A stretch of 64,000 nucleotides of DNA from positions 186,001 through 250,000 of the forward strand of contig NW_024104668.1 of NCBI RefSeq assembly GCF_003945595.2, in the 5' to 3' direction. Both the position numbers and the translations under genes were made by a program. This DNA comes from Pipra filicauda (lineage: Eukaryota; Chordata; Aves; Passeriformes; Pipridae). Shown piece by piece: positions 1-10,466 of the stretch (its first letter is position 1; the number at the start of each line of letters is the position of its first letter). The notes beneath the pieces are model-generated. The model saw only the letters and a list, made by a program, of their open reading frames with translations. It did not search any database and was not told the DNA's origin.

Positions 1-361
1 TAAGTTCTAACAGACTTATGTCTGCTTAATTAGATGTTAGTTACAGATGCCACATATGCTCCTCATATCTCTGGGATATGAAACATCAGAGTAAACTGTG
101 AATTTATTAGAATTTCCATATTGGGATTAGTTTTTGGCACTCCACTTTGAGACATTTTTAACATGAGGGTTGTATCCTTCTTGAGTGAAGATTTTATAGG
201 TGAATTCCAAAACATCACATAATTATTCTTATACTGCTTATGCAAAAACTCAAAGTAAAAAAAACTTGGAAATTTAACTCCTGTGCAGATATTCACAATA
301 GATGACACAATTCTATTCACCAAGGAATTTACTATCTTAAAAATGTAATATAATTCCATCT
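1..361. other. No recognisable gene or repeat
   Basis: AT-rich sequence directly upstream of the SINE. The one open frame (63-359, minus strand) has no recognisable domain and unbiased composition, so I treat it as chance. Confidence 0.6.
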
Positions 362-373
362 ATTAGAATGGGG
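362..373 (+). repeat. 5' target-site duplication of the SINE
   Basis: ATTAGAATGGGG here is repeated exactly at 707-718, on the other side of the tRNA-headed element. A perfect 12-bp direct repeat at both ends is the signature of target-primed reverse transcription by a LINE-encoded enzyme. Confidence 0.88.
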
Positions 374-386
374 GGGGGGGCCCTGG

Positions 387-397
387 TGGTCTAGTGG
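387..397 (+). promoter_or_regulatory. Pol III A box of the SINE
   Basis: TGGTCTAGTGG matches the A-box consensus TRGYNNARNGG at its expected place in the D arm. Confidence 0.75.
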
Positions 398-429
398 TTA
401 GGATGCAGCGCTCTCATCGCCACGGTCCA

Positions 430-440
430 GGTTCGATTCC
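430..440 (+). promoter_or_regulatory. Pol III B box of the SINE
   Basis: GGTTCGATTCC is an exact match to the B-box consensus GGTTCGANTCC. With the A box 32 bp upstream, the internal promoter looks intact. Confidence 0.8.
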
Positions 441-706
441 CGGTCAGGGAACCCCTCCGGGCAGATGGAGCTCGTCCGCCCTGTAAGGCCATCCATCTAA
501 GAGAAGGTCACTCTAAACAAACCTACGTCCTGAGGACCTCACTGCCACCGTCTGAGTTCGCTCGGCCCCGGCAGCTGAATCTTAGGATTAAAGGGTGGGC
601 TCAGTTCAGCGCACACTGTGTCTCACCTAAAAAATCCACTGCACAGGCTCGAAGGGTTAATGACCTTTCCCAAATCTTCTTTCGGGAAGCCTGACCATAC
701 ATATAC

Positions 707-718
707 ATTAGAATGGGG
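707..718 (+). repeat. 3' target-site duplication of the SINE
   Basis: Exact copy of the 12 bases at 362-373, immediately after the ATAC-like tail. Confidence 0.88.
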
Positions 719-3700
719 ATTCATTCATATGGCAGTAACTGAAATCAGACAATGTGTCAAACGGTTGCAAGCTGTTGACTTTGGAAGTTACTAGTCAGTG
801 GTACTGTGCTAACTAGTCATGTGATTGCCCATAGATTGTCCACTTCAGGCTGTAGCTTATACTTATAATTTCTGTTGATGAATATTTATTTACAAAGGAT
901 TTAGTAACTTTTATATTTTGTATAGAAAATAATTGCAGTGGTAACTTGACCACTTAGAATTGAATTCTGAAAACAGCTTCTCAAATAAGGGAGAACAAAA
1001 AAACTGAAATCCTGTCTGTGTGGGTGTTTGTTTGCTTGCATTTGAACAAAGGAGTCATCAAAATGAAATTTAGGGTTGGATGCTTGCCATCTTAAGTTAC
1101 TTTTTGTCTGACTTTTCTTCATGGAATTGTGTATCTTCCCTACTCTGCTCCTATAGCAACTAAAAAAAACATGGACAGCGATTTCTTTGGAGAAAGAAAA
1201 CAAAGCAGGAAAAGGGAATCCTTTTCTGTAATGGTTACTTGTAGGAGTAACCTTTAGCTGTGATAATTTTCTTTATTCATTCTACTGTTGTGTGACTTCA
1301 AGACCGAGTCAGATTTGAAGATTTGAAAAGCATGGCAGGGACACAGTGATTTCACTTGCAAAAAAAATGCACCTTGAAAACCATGCACCACAAAGCCCCA
1401 AATTCCCACTGTCAATTAGGTATTTGGAAACTATTCCAAATATAATAAGATCTACAAATCATGGAGTACAATTTGATTTGAATATGTTAAACTAAAATTA
1501 TTTCAGCAGTACAGTTATGGATAATTTAAAAGGTAAACTTTTTCCTTTCTTTTAGGTCCATTTTTCTTTGTGTAGTTTGAAATAGGGTGAGTTTGGAATA
1601 ACTTATGAGGGATACCCTGGCTACACAACTTGTTGCAATATTACAACTCTTGTGGTACAAAGGGTTGAATCTTTGTAGTACACAATAAAACAGCTCAAAT
1701 AATAAGAATTAGAACAGCCAAAATTTCTACTGGTGATATACTAAACACAAAAAATTCTTCAGCTACTTTGTCGTTCTTAAAATTTGATTTATTAACTTAT
1801 CCTTTTAAGTTATACCTAGGTGAAGAGATGCATAAGATAGACGCAGAAGACGAGATTATTAATCTTAAAGCAAGAAAAAGAAGGAACAAAGTAAAAATTG
1901 GATGGAATTTCCATTAAAAAAGCTGTGTTTTCCCTGTATTTTTATACTTTTTGTTATTTATTTTTCTAACTTAAATTGCTACTGCTATCTTTTGAAAACA
2001 TATCACAAATGTGGACATAAGTGCAAACAAGCAAAAACATTTATGGAAAAACATTTATGGACTTCTACATGTTTTTTCTGTCTATTAAATTGCTATATCA
2101 ATACTTTAAGAATGCACTGAGAATGTTTCTATTAATATATCACATTGCTGTATTAACATATAGGACTTTTAAAATAAACATTAAACTCTGCAGGAATTAG
2201 ATCTGATAGTTCAGTGTTTTCATTCCACTGTCTTGTACTTCCTCATGAAATAACATTGTAAATATTTTATATTTAAAAAACTGTAATTTTCTTGTGTGTG
2301 TTTTATTAAAATTTGGTTACCAAATCTATTTAAAATAAACTGCAGGTGCTCTTCATGAAGGAGACTTTATTAAAAACCTTGTCTCACACTAAACAAACTC
2401 AGCGGGAAAACTGTGCAAAAATTAAAAAGCCTAACCCACCTGGTCACCATACCTAGTTTTGAAACAAATATAATGACCTAACAGATATATACAAGTTAAA
2501 ATTGAGAGATAGTTTGAATGTAGCTGCTAACACAAAGATACTGACGCTTCTGGGATGTGAACTTTAGAGATGTTGGAAGTACTTCTGTCTTGTGTGCTCA
2601 TTCAAAGCTATAGCTGAAAGCATTGCCAGTTTAAATACATATGAAAAGAGGAGTAAAAATAATTATGAAGGAGTGTGGGAAATCTTTCAGGAGATTTAAG
2701 GCTTTGCACAACAACTCAAGATAATAAACTGTATTTCTATTTTTCCCCACATATTCTTCTATTGTTCACCATGGTATGTAACAGGATGAGAGCTGCCAGG
2801 TGTTGTACAAAGTCAAGGCTGAAATAAACTCACAGAACTTAGTGTGAATGCATATGACTTTTCTCTTGTGGCTTTTCTACTTTATCTTCTGTTTGTTTAG
2901 TTAGTAATCCTTCCCATAGTCTGTAGGGTTCAAGAAATCCACTTTTCCCCTTTCAGTTAATAACAAGCTGGTGCTAAGTATCCCAGGATCAAATGATATC
3001 TGTTTAGTACCAGACTACTTTCAGAAAATGAATGAATGAATGAATACTCTTTTCTTCCCTTGGTTATGACTTTGTTCCATTTTTACACCCCAAACAAGCT
3101 CCAGCACTCAAGGATGTATGTCTTTAATCACCGGTAATTAGTCATCGGTTGGTTGTTTACACCCCTGGCTCTTTGTGCCTGTACTTTCAAAGCTCCTGCT
3201 CTCATCTCATCCTTTATACTGAATTTTTATTTCTCAGGTCATAGATTAGTTCACTGTACAAAGAACTTATTACTGCTGCAGATCACAATATACATTATGT
3301 GCAATTCACCTTGTAAACAAATTGCTGCCTCCCAACAGTATGCATCAAATGAAAAGAAAATAATGACTATATTTCTCTAACTGAAATAATCCTAAAAGGG
3401 TGCTCTTCTTCCCCTAAGTGTGTACTGAAGTATGTAGTCACACCTTCCTTATTCTTTTGCTTTTGAAGGGCAAAAACATCATGTAAGGAAAGAATGAACT
3501 GAAAGTTGCCAGACAGTAAAACAGGTGAAAGCAGTCCCTTTGTGTTTCCTTCCTCTCCTGTATGCTGTATTTTCAGCCACTGAGAAGGAAACTTTTGACA
3601 GTGTCTGTTCTTCCTACAGGCCTAACAAATTATTCCCCTCTCCTTTTGTAGTCATATTACTACAGTCAGGAGAGAATTAAGAGCCAAATAACTGAGTGCA

Positions 3701-4014
3701 GCCAGAGAGATAGCGGTATGATTTTGTACGTAGTAAGGCTGAAGGACTGAGCTGGTTTGCTGTGAATCTCCTCTATCCCTGAGCTGTCCAAAGGTGACTC
3801 CACAGTAGTAGAAGTGGGACAAGCTGACAGTGCCCTGAAGTATGCTGGTTGCCAACAGCTACAGTGAAAGCAAATTGAATTACTAACCAATTAAAGTGTT
3901 AGGATCTATCTATTAACCTTTCAGATGGTTCCTCAGTCAATATTGAGAGTTTTTTTAACTGCACTGGAACTACTTTGTGGAAATTTTAAAATTTCTTGTA
4001 ACAGAAAGGGTGTT
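719..4014. other. Non-coding stretch, no recognisable element
   Basis: I see no transposable element, RNA gene or exon here. The only simple repeat is a short (AATG)n run at 3027-3045. Open frames are all below 101 codons and lack recognisable domains. Confidence 0.55.
3027..3045 (+). repeat. (AATG)n microsatellite, about 4.5 units
   Basis: Tandem AATG units, uninterrupted. Confidence 0.85.
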
Positions 4015-4594
4015 TGTAGTGGCCTTGGCTGAGATAAAGTTAATTTACTTCATACCAGCTGTAACAGTACCATGTTTTGGATTGGTGACTGAAACAGTAT
4101 CGTGAACATGTGAATGCAAAGACTGTGAATAGTGTTTAAACATTGTCAAGGCCTTTTCTGTTTCTCAGAGTGCCCCACCACCAAGTAGTGGTGCATAAGA
4201 AGTTGGAAAGGGTCACAAACAGGACCGCTGATCCTAACCAAAGAAAGAGATATTCCACATCATATGATGTCATGCTCAGCAATAAAATCTGGTGGAATGT
4301 AGGAGGGAGATACACTCATAGAGTTATGGCATATGCCTTCCCAAGCAACTGTTACACATAATGGAGCCCTGTTTTCCTGGAGATGGCTGAACACCTACCA
4401 GCCAACAGGAAGCAGTGAATTAATTCCTTATTTTACTTTGCTTATGCGTGCAGGTTTTGCTTTCCCTATAAAATGGTTTTATCTCAACTTGCAAGCTTTC
4501 TCAGTGCTATACTTCCCATTTGCTGCATGATTTGACTGAGGAGGAGTGAGTGAGCAGTAGGATGGGGCTCAGCTGCCTGTTGGGGTTAACCTAC
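4015..4594 (+). mobile_element. Degraded ERVL-like solo LTR, plus strand
   Basis: The sequence follows a widespread avian LTR family. It begins TGTAGTGGCCTTGGCTGAG, continues with the block GATAAAGTTAATTTACTTCA, has a block around 4255-4290 with ATGATGTCATGCTCAGCA followed by an AT-rich core-promoter-like motif, then CTGGAGATGGCTGAACACC, and ends near GGGTTAACCTACA. The ends form a short inverted TGTAG/CTACA. I could not find a clean TSD, and substitutions are spread throughout, so it is an old insertion. No gag, pol or env sequence is attached, which fits LTR-LTR recombination. Boundaries are uncertain by about 15 bp. Minus-strand relatives lie at 31275-32102 and 34668-35206, and a plus-strand fragment lies at 45843. 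Confidence 0.75.
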
Positions 4595-4995
4595 AATGGT
4601 GCTACAGCATAAAAAGGACTAAAGAATAAATCTATCTCTATAAATATACATTATACTGAAGTTACATTTTGCAATATACAAAAGAAATAGAGTTGATAAT
4701 TTTCTCACCAGGATTAACATGACAGCAGAGTGTAAAATGTTTGGAGTTTCCAAACAGCAATTAGTCAAAAATTGCCACTTTCTCTTCCTCTCTACACCAC
4801 AATTTGGTTTTTAATTCATTTAAGTGTGGAAAGTATCCTGCAATTTGCTCATTACTTACTGCAAAGTGGGAGGAGTTTCCCTTTGGATAAAGGTTTTCAG
4901 ATTAACTTTTTGGTTCTTGTAATTCACTTTCTTTCACACTTGAGTGTGAAACAGGAGATTTAAAAGTTCTAGGTGTGAGATTTGTCCACTACTGA
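4595..4995. other. Unannotated gap between LTR and CR1
   Basis: AT-rich spacer. Nothing recognised. Confidence 0.5.
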
Positions 4996-5446
4996 TCATA
5001 GAATCATAGAATCAACTGGGTTGAAAAAGATCTCTGAGATCATCAAGCCCAACCCTTGATCCACTACTGCCACGGTTACTAGACCATGGCACTAAGTGCC
5101 ACATCCAATCTCATCTTAAAAACCTCCAGGGACGGTGAATCCACCACCTCCCTGGGCAGCCCATTCCAATACCTGATTACTCTCTCTGTAAAGAATTTCT
5201 TCCTAATATCCAGTCTAAACCTCCCCAGGCAGAGCTTAAGACCATGCCCTCTTGTTCTACTGCTAGTTGCCTGGGAGAAGAGACCAATCCCCACTTGGCT
5301 TCAACCTTCTTTCAGGGAGTTGTAGAGAGTGAGGAGGTCTTCCCTGAGACTCTTCTTCTCCAGGCTAAACAACCCCAGCTCCCTCAGCCTCTCCTCACAG
5401 GACTTGTACTTGAGTCCCTTCACCAGCCTCGTTGTTCTTTGGATTT
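4996..5446 (-). mobile_element. CR1 LINE, 5'-truncated 3' end
   Basis: The minus-strand 3' terminus is at 4996, where tandem copies of the GATTCTATGAT-type tail appear as ATCATAGAATCATAGAATC. Above it lies the C-terminal ORF2 segment. CR1 moves by target-primed reverse transcription, so most copies are 3' fragments like this one. It belongs to the same subfamily as the copy at 62592-63003: both carry the diagnostic stretch around the words CCTCCAGGGACGGTGAATCC. The 5' truncation point is at about 5446. Confidence 0.9.
5079..5294 (-). pseudogene. CR1 ORF2 C-terminal remnant (71 codons)
   Basis: The frame encodes the extreme C-terminus of the CR1 reverse transcriptase polyprotein, with motifs [29 protein letters not shown] and [18 protein letters not shown]. 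There are no catalytic residues in this part. It is non-functional because the element is truncated. Confidence 0.85.
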
Positions 5447-6210
5447 GAACATCTTGATGAAAATGAACCTCTTGTTAAAAAAATCTTTGCAGAAAAAAAT
5501 TTCAAAACATGTCTTAGCAAAACATCCACTGTTCTCTGCAGTTTTAAATCTCTAGTTAGGTGGAGACCTCCCTTTTTAAGGATAGCTGTTTGGGAGCAGG
5601 CAGTGGACACCAAAGAGAAGTCCACAAACACAGGAAAGCAGGATAAAAGCAGATATGATACTAAAATACACTTTTTGTGCTGAAATTTATGTAAGCCCTA
5701 CGATTTTTTTCTGAATATGCCTAGAACAGTGCTACTGTTCTACAGATTTCACTACTCTAATTGTATCCTCTACATTGTTGGTATTACTTTATGCAAAACC
5801 TTGGTGTAAAGGTTAATAGAATCGCTCAGTTAGCAATAACACTCAAATCTGTAACTGTTTCTGTATTCTGAACACTTCTGAAATTAACTATTAACTTTGG
5901 CTTTAATGCCAACAGTGGTCACGTTTTTCCCCATAGAGAAATAATCAACAGAAGGACAAATTGGAGATGTATTTGCAGATTTAAAATGCTTACCCCTTAC
6001 AAATCTTACAGTCAGATGAATTGAGGTCAGGTGGAAGAAACTGTGTTGCCCTTTGAGAACTGTCAGGCAATATTTTTTATTCCAGGTCTGAAATTTCTAA
6101 ATTCCCTTTTGCGCTCTGGAGTTCCTTCCCAGGAATCCAGTCATACTTTATGGAGGAGTGAAAAACAAATCAAGTTTCCTGGCACCTTAGGAGTAGCTAC
6201 ATTTTCCTTT
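5447..6210. other. Non-coding spacer
   Basis: No element recognised between the CR1 truncation point and the duplicated block that starts near 6211. Confidence 0.5.
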
Positions 6211-6304
6211 TATATTTGTTTTCACAGTCGCTAAACAAGGCATGACCTCTGACAAAAAAGGCAGTTAAGACTGTATCTGCACTTCTGTTCTTAGAGTTCT
6301 TTCC
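6211..6304 (+). repeat. Upstream copy of a 92-94 bp direct duplication flanking an LTR
   Basis: This block ends exactly where the LTR begins. It matches 7411-7502, which starts exactly where the LTR ends. In the best-aligned 84 bp there are about seven mismatches, and the core TGACCTCTGACAAAAAAGGC is identical. Length and placement make it behave like a very long TSD. Confidence 0.85.
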
Positions 6305-7410
6305 TGTTATGGTTTGGATATTGCCCCCCCCAGAAGCCAGGGGTCCTAGAGGTGAGGTCATCGGATCCCAAGGCAGTCTCCCCTGGAGGACCAATAGCTG
6401 CTCGTTTTGTTCGCTCCTGTGAAAAATCATATATACACAACTGCCAACACTGGAAGTTGTTGGCAGTTTTTTGTCTGTCTGGCTGCTACTGTGTCTGCTA
6501 CTGTGTGGTTATGTGGGCGTGAGAAGGCCCAGGGGTGGCAGGGCCCCCTTTTCCCCCTCCGGGGAAGGGGCCCCTGAGCCCCACAGCTCTGGCCAAGCCA
6601 GGATTGGAGGCAGCATTGGAGTGAGTATGTGTTTGTGAGAGAAAGGACTCACAAATAGCTGGTAAGAGGAGTAGAGAGAGAGAGGCAGGCCTGGCAACCA
6701 AGCCCTTTCCCCCCCGCCTTTGCAGCTAGACTGCGGACGGGGCTTTTTTCCCTCTCAGAGTGAGAGTGGAGGGAAGGCTCAGCACTGGAGCTGAGCCAAA
6801 GTGGACAGGTTGAACGCAACCTGGTGCCAGGGAGATATCCCCAGGAGAAACTGGAGATGGACCAGAGAACCCTGGAGGATGTCCTTGCACTGATTTAAAT
6901 GGAGGACAGCTGAAAACTCAGAGGAGGACGTGTACATGTGATAAGCTGAACTGAACTACAGTAGCTACGGAACCGAGGTATGAGAGAGAGAATGACACAG
7001 CAGAGACTGACATGGAACCAAGGGAGCATGGACTCAAACTATTTTCTTGCACTTCATAAGGAAGAAGAGACTTCAGTAAACAGCTGGAGGTTGGTGGGGG
7101 GGAGTGAGTCAGATTCCCTGAACACTCCCACGAGAGAAGGATGGCTTACCTATCAGCCTGAAGGGCTTTTCCTGGACTGAATTGATGGAGAAGCTTAGAG
7201 GGACTGATAGAAGTATGTAATATTGTATATATAGTTGCTTTTAGTTTGTACAGTATTTATCTTGTATAGTAATAAATGTATATACTTCCCCTTTCCCCTA
7301 TAGAGCTTGTCTGCCTGAAAGTTTCTCTTCGGTGTTGAGAAAAAATTGTGGGAATGAGTGGGGGAAGCCTGGAAATTGGATTTTAGATTTTTGTGGTGAC
7401 TCAAACCACA
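6305..7410 (+). mobile_element. Solo LTR, about 1.1 kb, plus strand
   Basis: The ends are TGTTATGGTTTGG and CAAACCACA, a short terminal inverted repeat with TG...CA. A TATA-like ATATATA lies near 6430, and AATAAA at 7271-7276 lies about 135 bp before the end, as expected for U3-R-U5 in plus orientation. No retroviral coding sequence or primer-binding site adjoins it. I cannot name the family with certainty. The flanks are unusual: instead of 4-6 bp, about 93 bp of host sequence is repeated on both sides. Confidence 0.72.
6439..6468 (+). other. Hairpin with 10-bp perfect stem in the LTR, followed by a T run
   Basis: AACTGCCAAC (6439-6448) and GTTGGCAGTT (6459-6468) are perfect inverted copies around a 10-nt loop, and TTTTT follows. 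It sits just downstream of the TATA-like motif, so it would lie near the 5' end of an LTR-initiated transcript. Its role is unknown. Confidence 0.6.
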
Positions 7411-7502
7411 TTATTATTTTTACAATCACTAAACAACACATGACCTCTGACAAAAAAGGCAGTTAAGACTGTATCTGTACTTCTGTTCTTTGAGTTCTTT
7501 CC
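7411..7502 (+). repeat. Downstream copy of the direct duplication flanking the LTR
   Basis: Second copy of the block at 6211-6304. Beyond 7502 (TTAAAAGATAATTTG) the sequence no longer resembles the LTR side, so this copy is continuous with the host flank. Confidence 0.85.
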
Positions 7503-9333
7503 TTAAAAGATAATTTGAATGCTTCAACAAAACAGACTACTCAACACGCTTGTTTTTCCTGACTCATTTACACACTTTTCTGAGCATACCTCCCAGCAGG
7601 ATGTACATAGTTGAAGGAAGAGAAAAATTAGTGATGTAAAATTTAGCATTTTTTTTTCTTCCCCATCAGGAGTTGTCAAGTCCTATTAAAAATAATTAAA
7701 AAAAAAATCTCCAAATCCCTAAAATATTTTGGAATAAAAGTTTTAGCAGTCATTGACAATTTGAAGGTGAAGAATGGCTTCATCAAGGCTCTGATATCAA
7801 GTACATATTAGGGATATTCATTGTAACTACTGTGCTTAGAGCAAGACCTCTTACTTTTGGCTTTAATTCTGACAATGCAACTGGACCAGGGTCCAGTTCA
7901 ATGCAAAACTTCCATTAACTTCACTAATGCGGACATTTACCTAAGGAGTTTCTATTGCCACTAGTAATAGGAGTAGTAGCCTCTATTAATTTGATCAAGG
8001 TCTATCAATATCATGTTCTGTGTTGTGCCCAACTAATAATATTCAGGAAGCAGAGAGGTAGCACAATCTTTAAAACTGTGCAATGTGCTAAGAAGGCTTT
8101 TATTCTTTTTGCATCTCCCTTCAATTAGAACAGTAGTACATGTTTGTTCAGTACAGTAGTCCCATTCTTCAGTGGCAAAATGCAGCTCCATCTTTAAGTA
8201 AACTCAGAATTACTGTGTGATTTTTCAGAAACTCAGTATTATGGTGTGAAATCATGGCAGTGCTTTTCTCATATTCAGGTTATGTTCTCATTCCTAACTC
8301 ATTTGGCTGTGTTCACCAATTAGAAATCTGTTTCTGTATCTGGGTACTAAGCAGGTAAATTCTGTCTTTCAAAATGGAGAAATAATCTCGTTTCTCTGTT
8401 AGGCACTAAGCTCATAGTAAAGCTTAAAATTACTCACCCTTGACTATATGCACTAATCAAAAGCACTGCTATTCCAGGCAAGTGAGACTTGTGAGACTAA
8501 TTTGAAACCAGGAAATTTGTCTTCAAAATAACAACCATTTTGTTGTTTGTTTTTTTAAGCATTAGTGTATAACAGGGGGCAGAGAATGTACTTAAAGATG
8601 TAATAATTAACTTGAAGTAGTAAATTAGCACAGAAGGAATCTAAACCTGGATCTGTGTTTTAGATTAACATCCTCATATTTGCTTTGCTTAAATTTCTAC
8701 TACTCGCACTGAAGGGTATTATCTCATTACAGCATCTCACTCCATAGTATGTTGACAAAAGAGGTCACAAACTTTATTCTGCAATTACAAAGAATCCTAC
8801 CATAGTACCTCTAAAGCTGCACAGTCAGCAAGGACAGTACATGGTAGATAAGTAAGCAAGCAAAAAGCAAATAGCATCAAAAATTGAATATGACATGATC
8901 GAAATTTTTTGTGGTTTTTTTTGACAAGGGATCTACAAGCTAGATATGAATGGAAAGCACAGCATCCTCTTAGAGTTTGAAATGAAAGGTGGAGAATTTC
9001 CTGTTTTTATCAGAAGGAATTATCAGACAAGGTAAAGGTTACCAACAAAATATTTGGTGTCAGACAGCGATAGATTTTTATTTATATGATGGAAACTCTA
9101 TATGCTGGGCCAGCACAAGCAAGTTCATTTTCCACAACAATGGCTTTTATGTAGACTGAGATTTAGGACACATCTTCTTAGTTTAGCACATATGAGACTT
9201 CTGGTTGAAGGGTCCAAGCCCACATGACTGAATAAATTTCTTTTTGAGCAGAAAGTCTGTACAGGTTTTGACCTACATAGAAATTAGATAATGGAAGGAG
9301 ATGGTGCTTGCAGCTGACTGTCATATGGGTATG
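7503..9333. other. Non-coding stretch, nothing recognised
   Basis: Unique-looking AT-rich sequence. No gene, RNA or repeat that I can support. Confidence 0.5.
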
Positions 9334-10466
9334 TGTATTGGGTTTGTATGGCAAGGTTCTGGTAGTGGAGGTTGAGGCAGGGAAGGGGGGAAGCTACAGG
9401 TGTGACTTCTGTGAGAAGCTACTAGAAACTTCCCCTATGTCCAGTGCAGCCCATGGCAACTGACTTCAAGACAGACCCTTTGCTGGCCAAAGCCAAGCCC
9501 ATTAGCGATGGTAGTAACACCTCTGGGACAAAAGTATTTAAGAAAGGGGAAAAAACCAGGCTGCACATCAGTAGCTGGGAGAGAGGAATGAGAGGAACAG
9601 CCTGGCAGACACCAGGTTGAGTGAAGAAAGAAGGGTAGATGTTCCAGGTGCCAGAGCAGAGACACCTCTGCAGCTTGTCATGAGGTAAACTGTCTCCCTG
9701 CAGCTCTTGGAAGTTGAGCAGATATCCACCTGCAGCCTATGGAGGACCCCATGCTGTAACAGGTTGATATGCCCAAAGTAGGTTGTGGCCCTATGGGAAA
9801 CCCATGCTGGAGCAGGCTCCTGGCAGGATCTGTGGTCCTATGGAAAGATAAACCTACTCTGCAGCAGGTTTTTTGGCAGGAATTGTGACCCCATGGAAGA
9901 CCCACACTGGAGCAGTCTGTTCCTGAAGGACTGCATCCAGTGGAAGGGACCCACACTGGAGCAGTTTATGAAGAACTGCAGCACTCACGTTGGAGAAGTT
10001 CATGGAGAGCTGTTTCCCATAGGAGAGGTCCCAAGCTGGAGCAGGGCAAGAGTGTGAGGAGTCCTGCCTCTGAGAAGCAAGGAGAGGGCCGGACAATGTG
10101 TGATGAACTGACTGCAGCTCCCATTACCCATCCCCCTGTGCTATTGCAGGTAGAGGATGTAGAGAATTCAGGAGTGAAGTTAAGCCTCATAGGGATGAAG
10201 CAGTGGGCAGAAGGTGATTTTAAGATATGGGTTTATTTCTCATTATTCTACACTGATTTGATTTGTAATAAATTAATTGTAATAAATTAAACTAATTTCC
10301 TCCAACTGAGTCTGTTTTGACCATGACAATAATTGTTGAGTGATCTCTTCCTGTCCTTCTCTTGACCCATGAGCTTTTTGTCATACTTTTTCTTCCCTGC
10401 CCAGCTGAGGAGTGATAGAGCAGCTTTGGTGGGTACCTGACCTCCAGCCAGGGTCACCCTACCATA
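9334..10466 (+). mobile_element. Solo LTR, about 1.13 kb, ERVL-like, plus strand
   Basis: It starts TGTATTGGGTTTGTATGGC and ends ACCCTACCATA. The 5-bp flanks are GTATG (9329-9333) and ATATG (10467-10471), one mismatch from a perfect 5-bp TSD. A TATA-like TATTTAAG lies near 9535 and a doubled AATAAATTAA poly-A signal lies at about 10267-10290. The middle (about 9700-10050) is a degenerate array of units centred on CACACTGGAGCAGT/CATGCTGGAGCAG, a hallmark of this avian LTR family. The LTR at 44401-45473 is the same family in the opposite orientation. The open frames inside are by-products of the GC-rich array. Confidence 0.82.

Larger units (their letters stand above)
380..451 (+). tRNA. tRNA-Glu(CTC)-like head of the SINE (pseudo-tRNA)
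   Basis: The 72-nt segment follows the tRNA-Glu pattern: CCCTGGTGGTCTAGTGG at the start, anticodon CTC at 413-415, GGTTCGATTCC in the T arm and TCAGGGAA at the 3' end. It is unlikely to work as a tRNA. The first acceptor pair is G380/A450, the T stem has an A429/C441 mismatch, and the anticodon stem has mismatches at 406/422 and 407/421. It is followed directly by SINE body rather than by a Pol III T-run terminator. A tRNA finder may report it as a gene; the TSD flanking the larger element argues against that. Confidence 0.8.
374..706 (+). mobile_element. tRNA-Glu-derived SINE (about 333 bp)
   Basis: This is a non-autonomous retrotransposon, transcribed by RNA polymerase III from an internal promoter and mobilised by a partner LINE. 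In order it contains a G run (374-380), a tRNA-Glu-like head (380-451), a tRNA-unrelated body (about 452-690) that I do not recognise as a named SINE core, and a short tail rich in ATAC-like units (about 694-706). The tail is neither a poly-A tail of L1 type nor the octamer tail of CR1. The head keeps intact A and B boxes and differs from a vertebrate tRNA-Glu at only about seven positions. The perfect 12-bp TSD indicates a fairly recent, whole-length insertion. SINEs are scarce in bird genomes, so this element stands out. The identity of the partner LINE is inference only. Confidence 0.85.

Noticed and set aside
380..451. Functional tRNA-Glu gene
   Set aside because: Several stem mismatches, no Pol III T terminator directly after it, and its position inside a TSD-bounded 333-bp element show that it is the head of a SINE.
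4010..4610. TSD for the LTR at 4015
   Set aside because: No 4-6 bp match at any plausible pair of ends; boundaries are too eroded.
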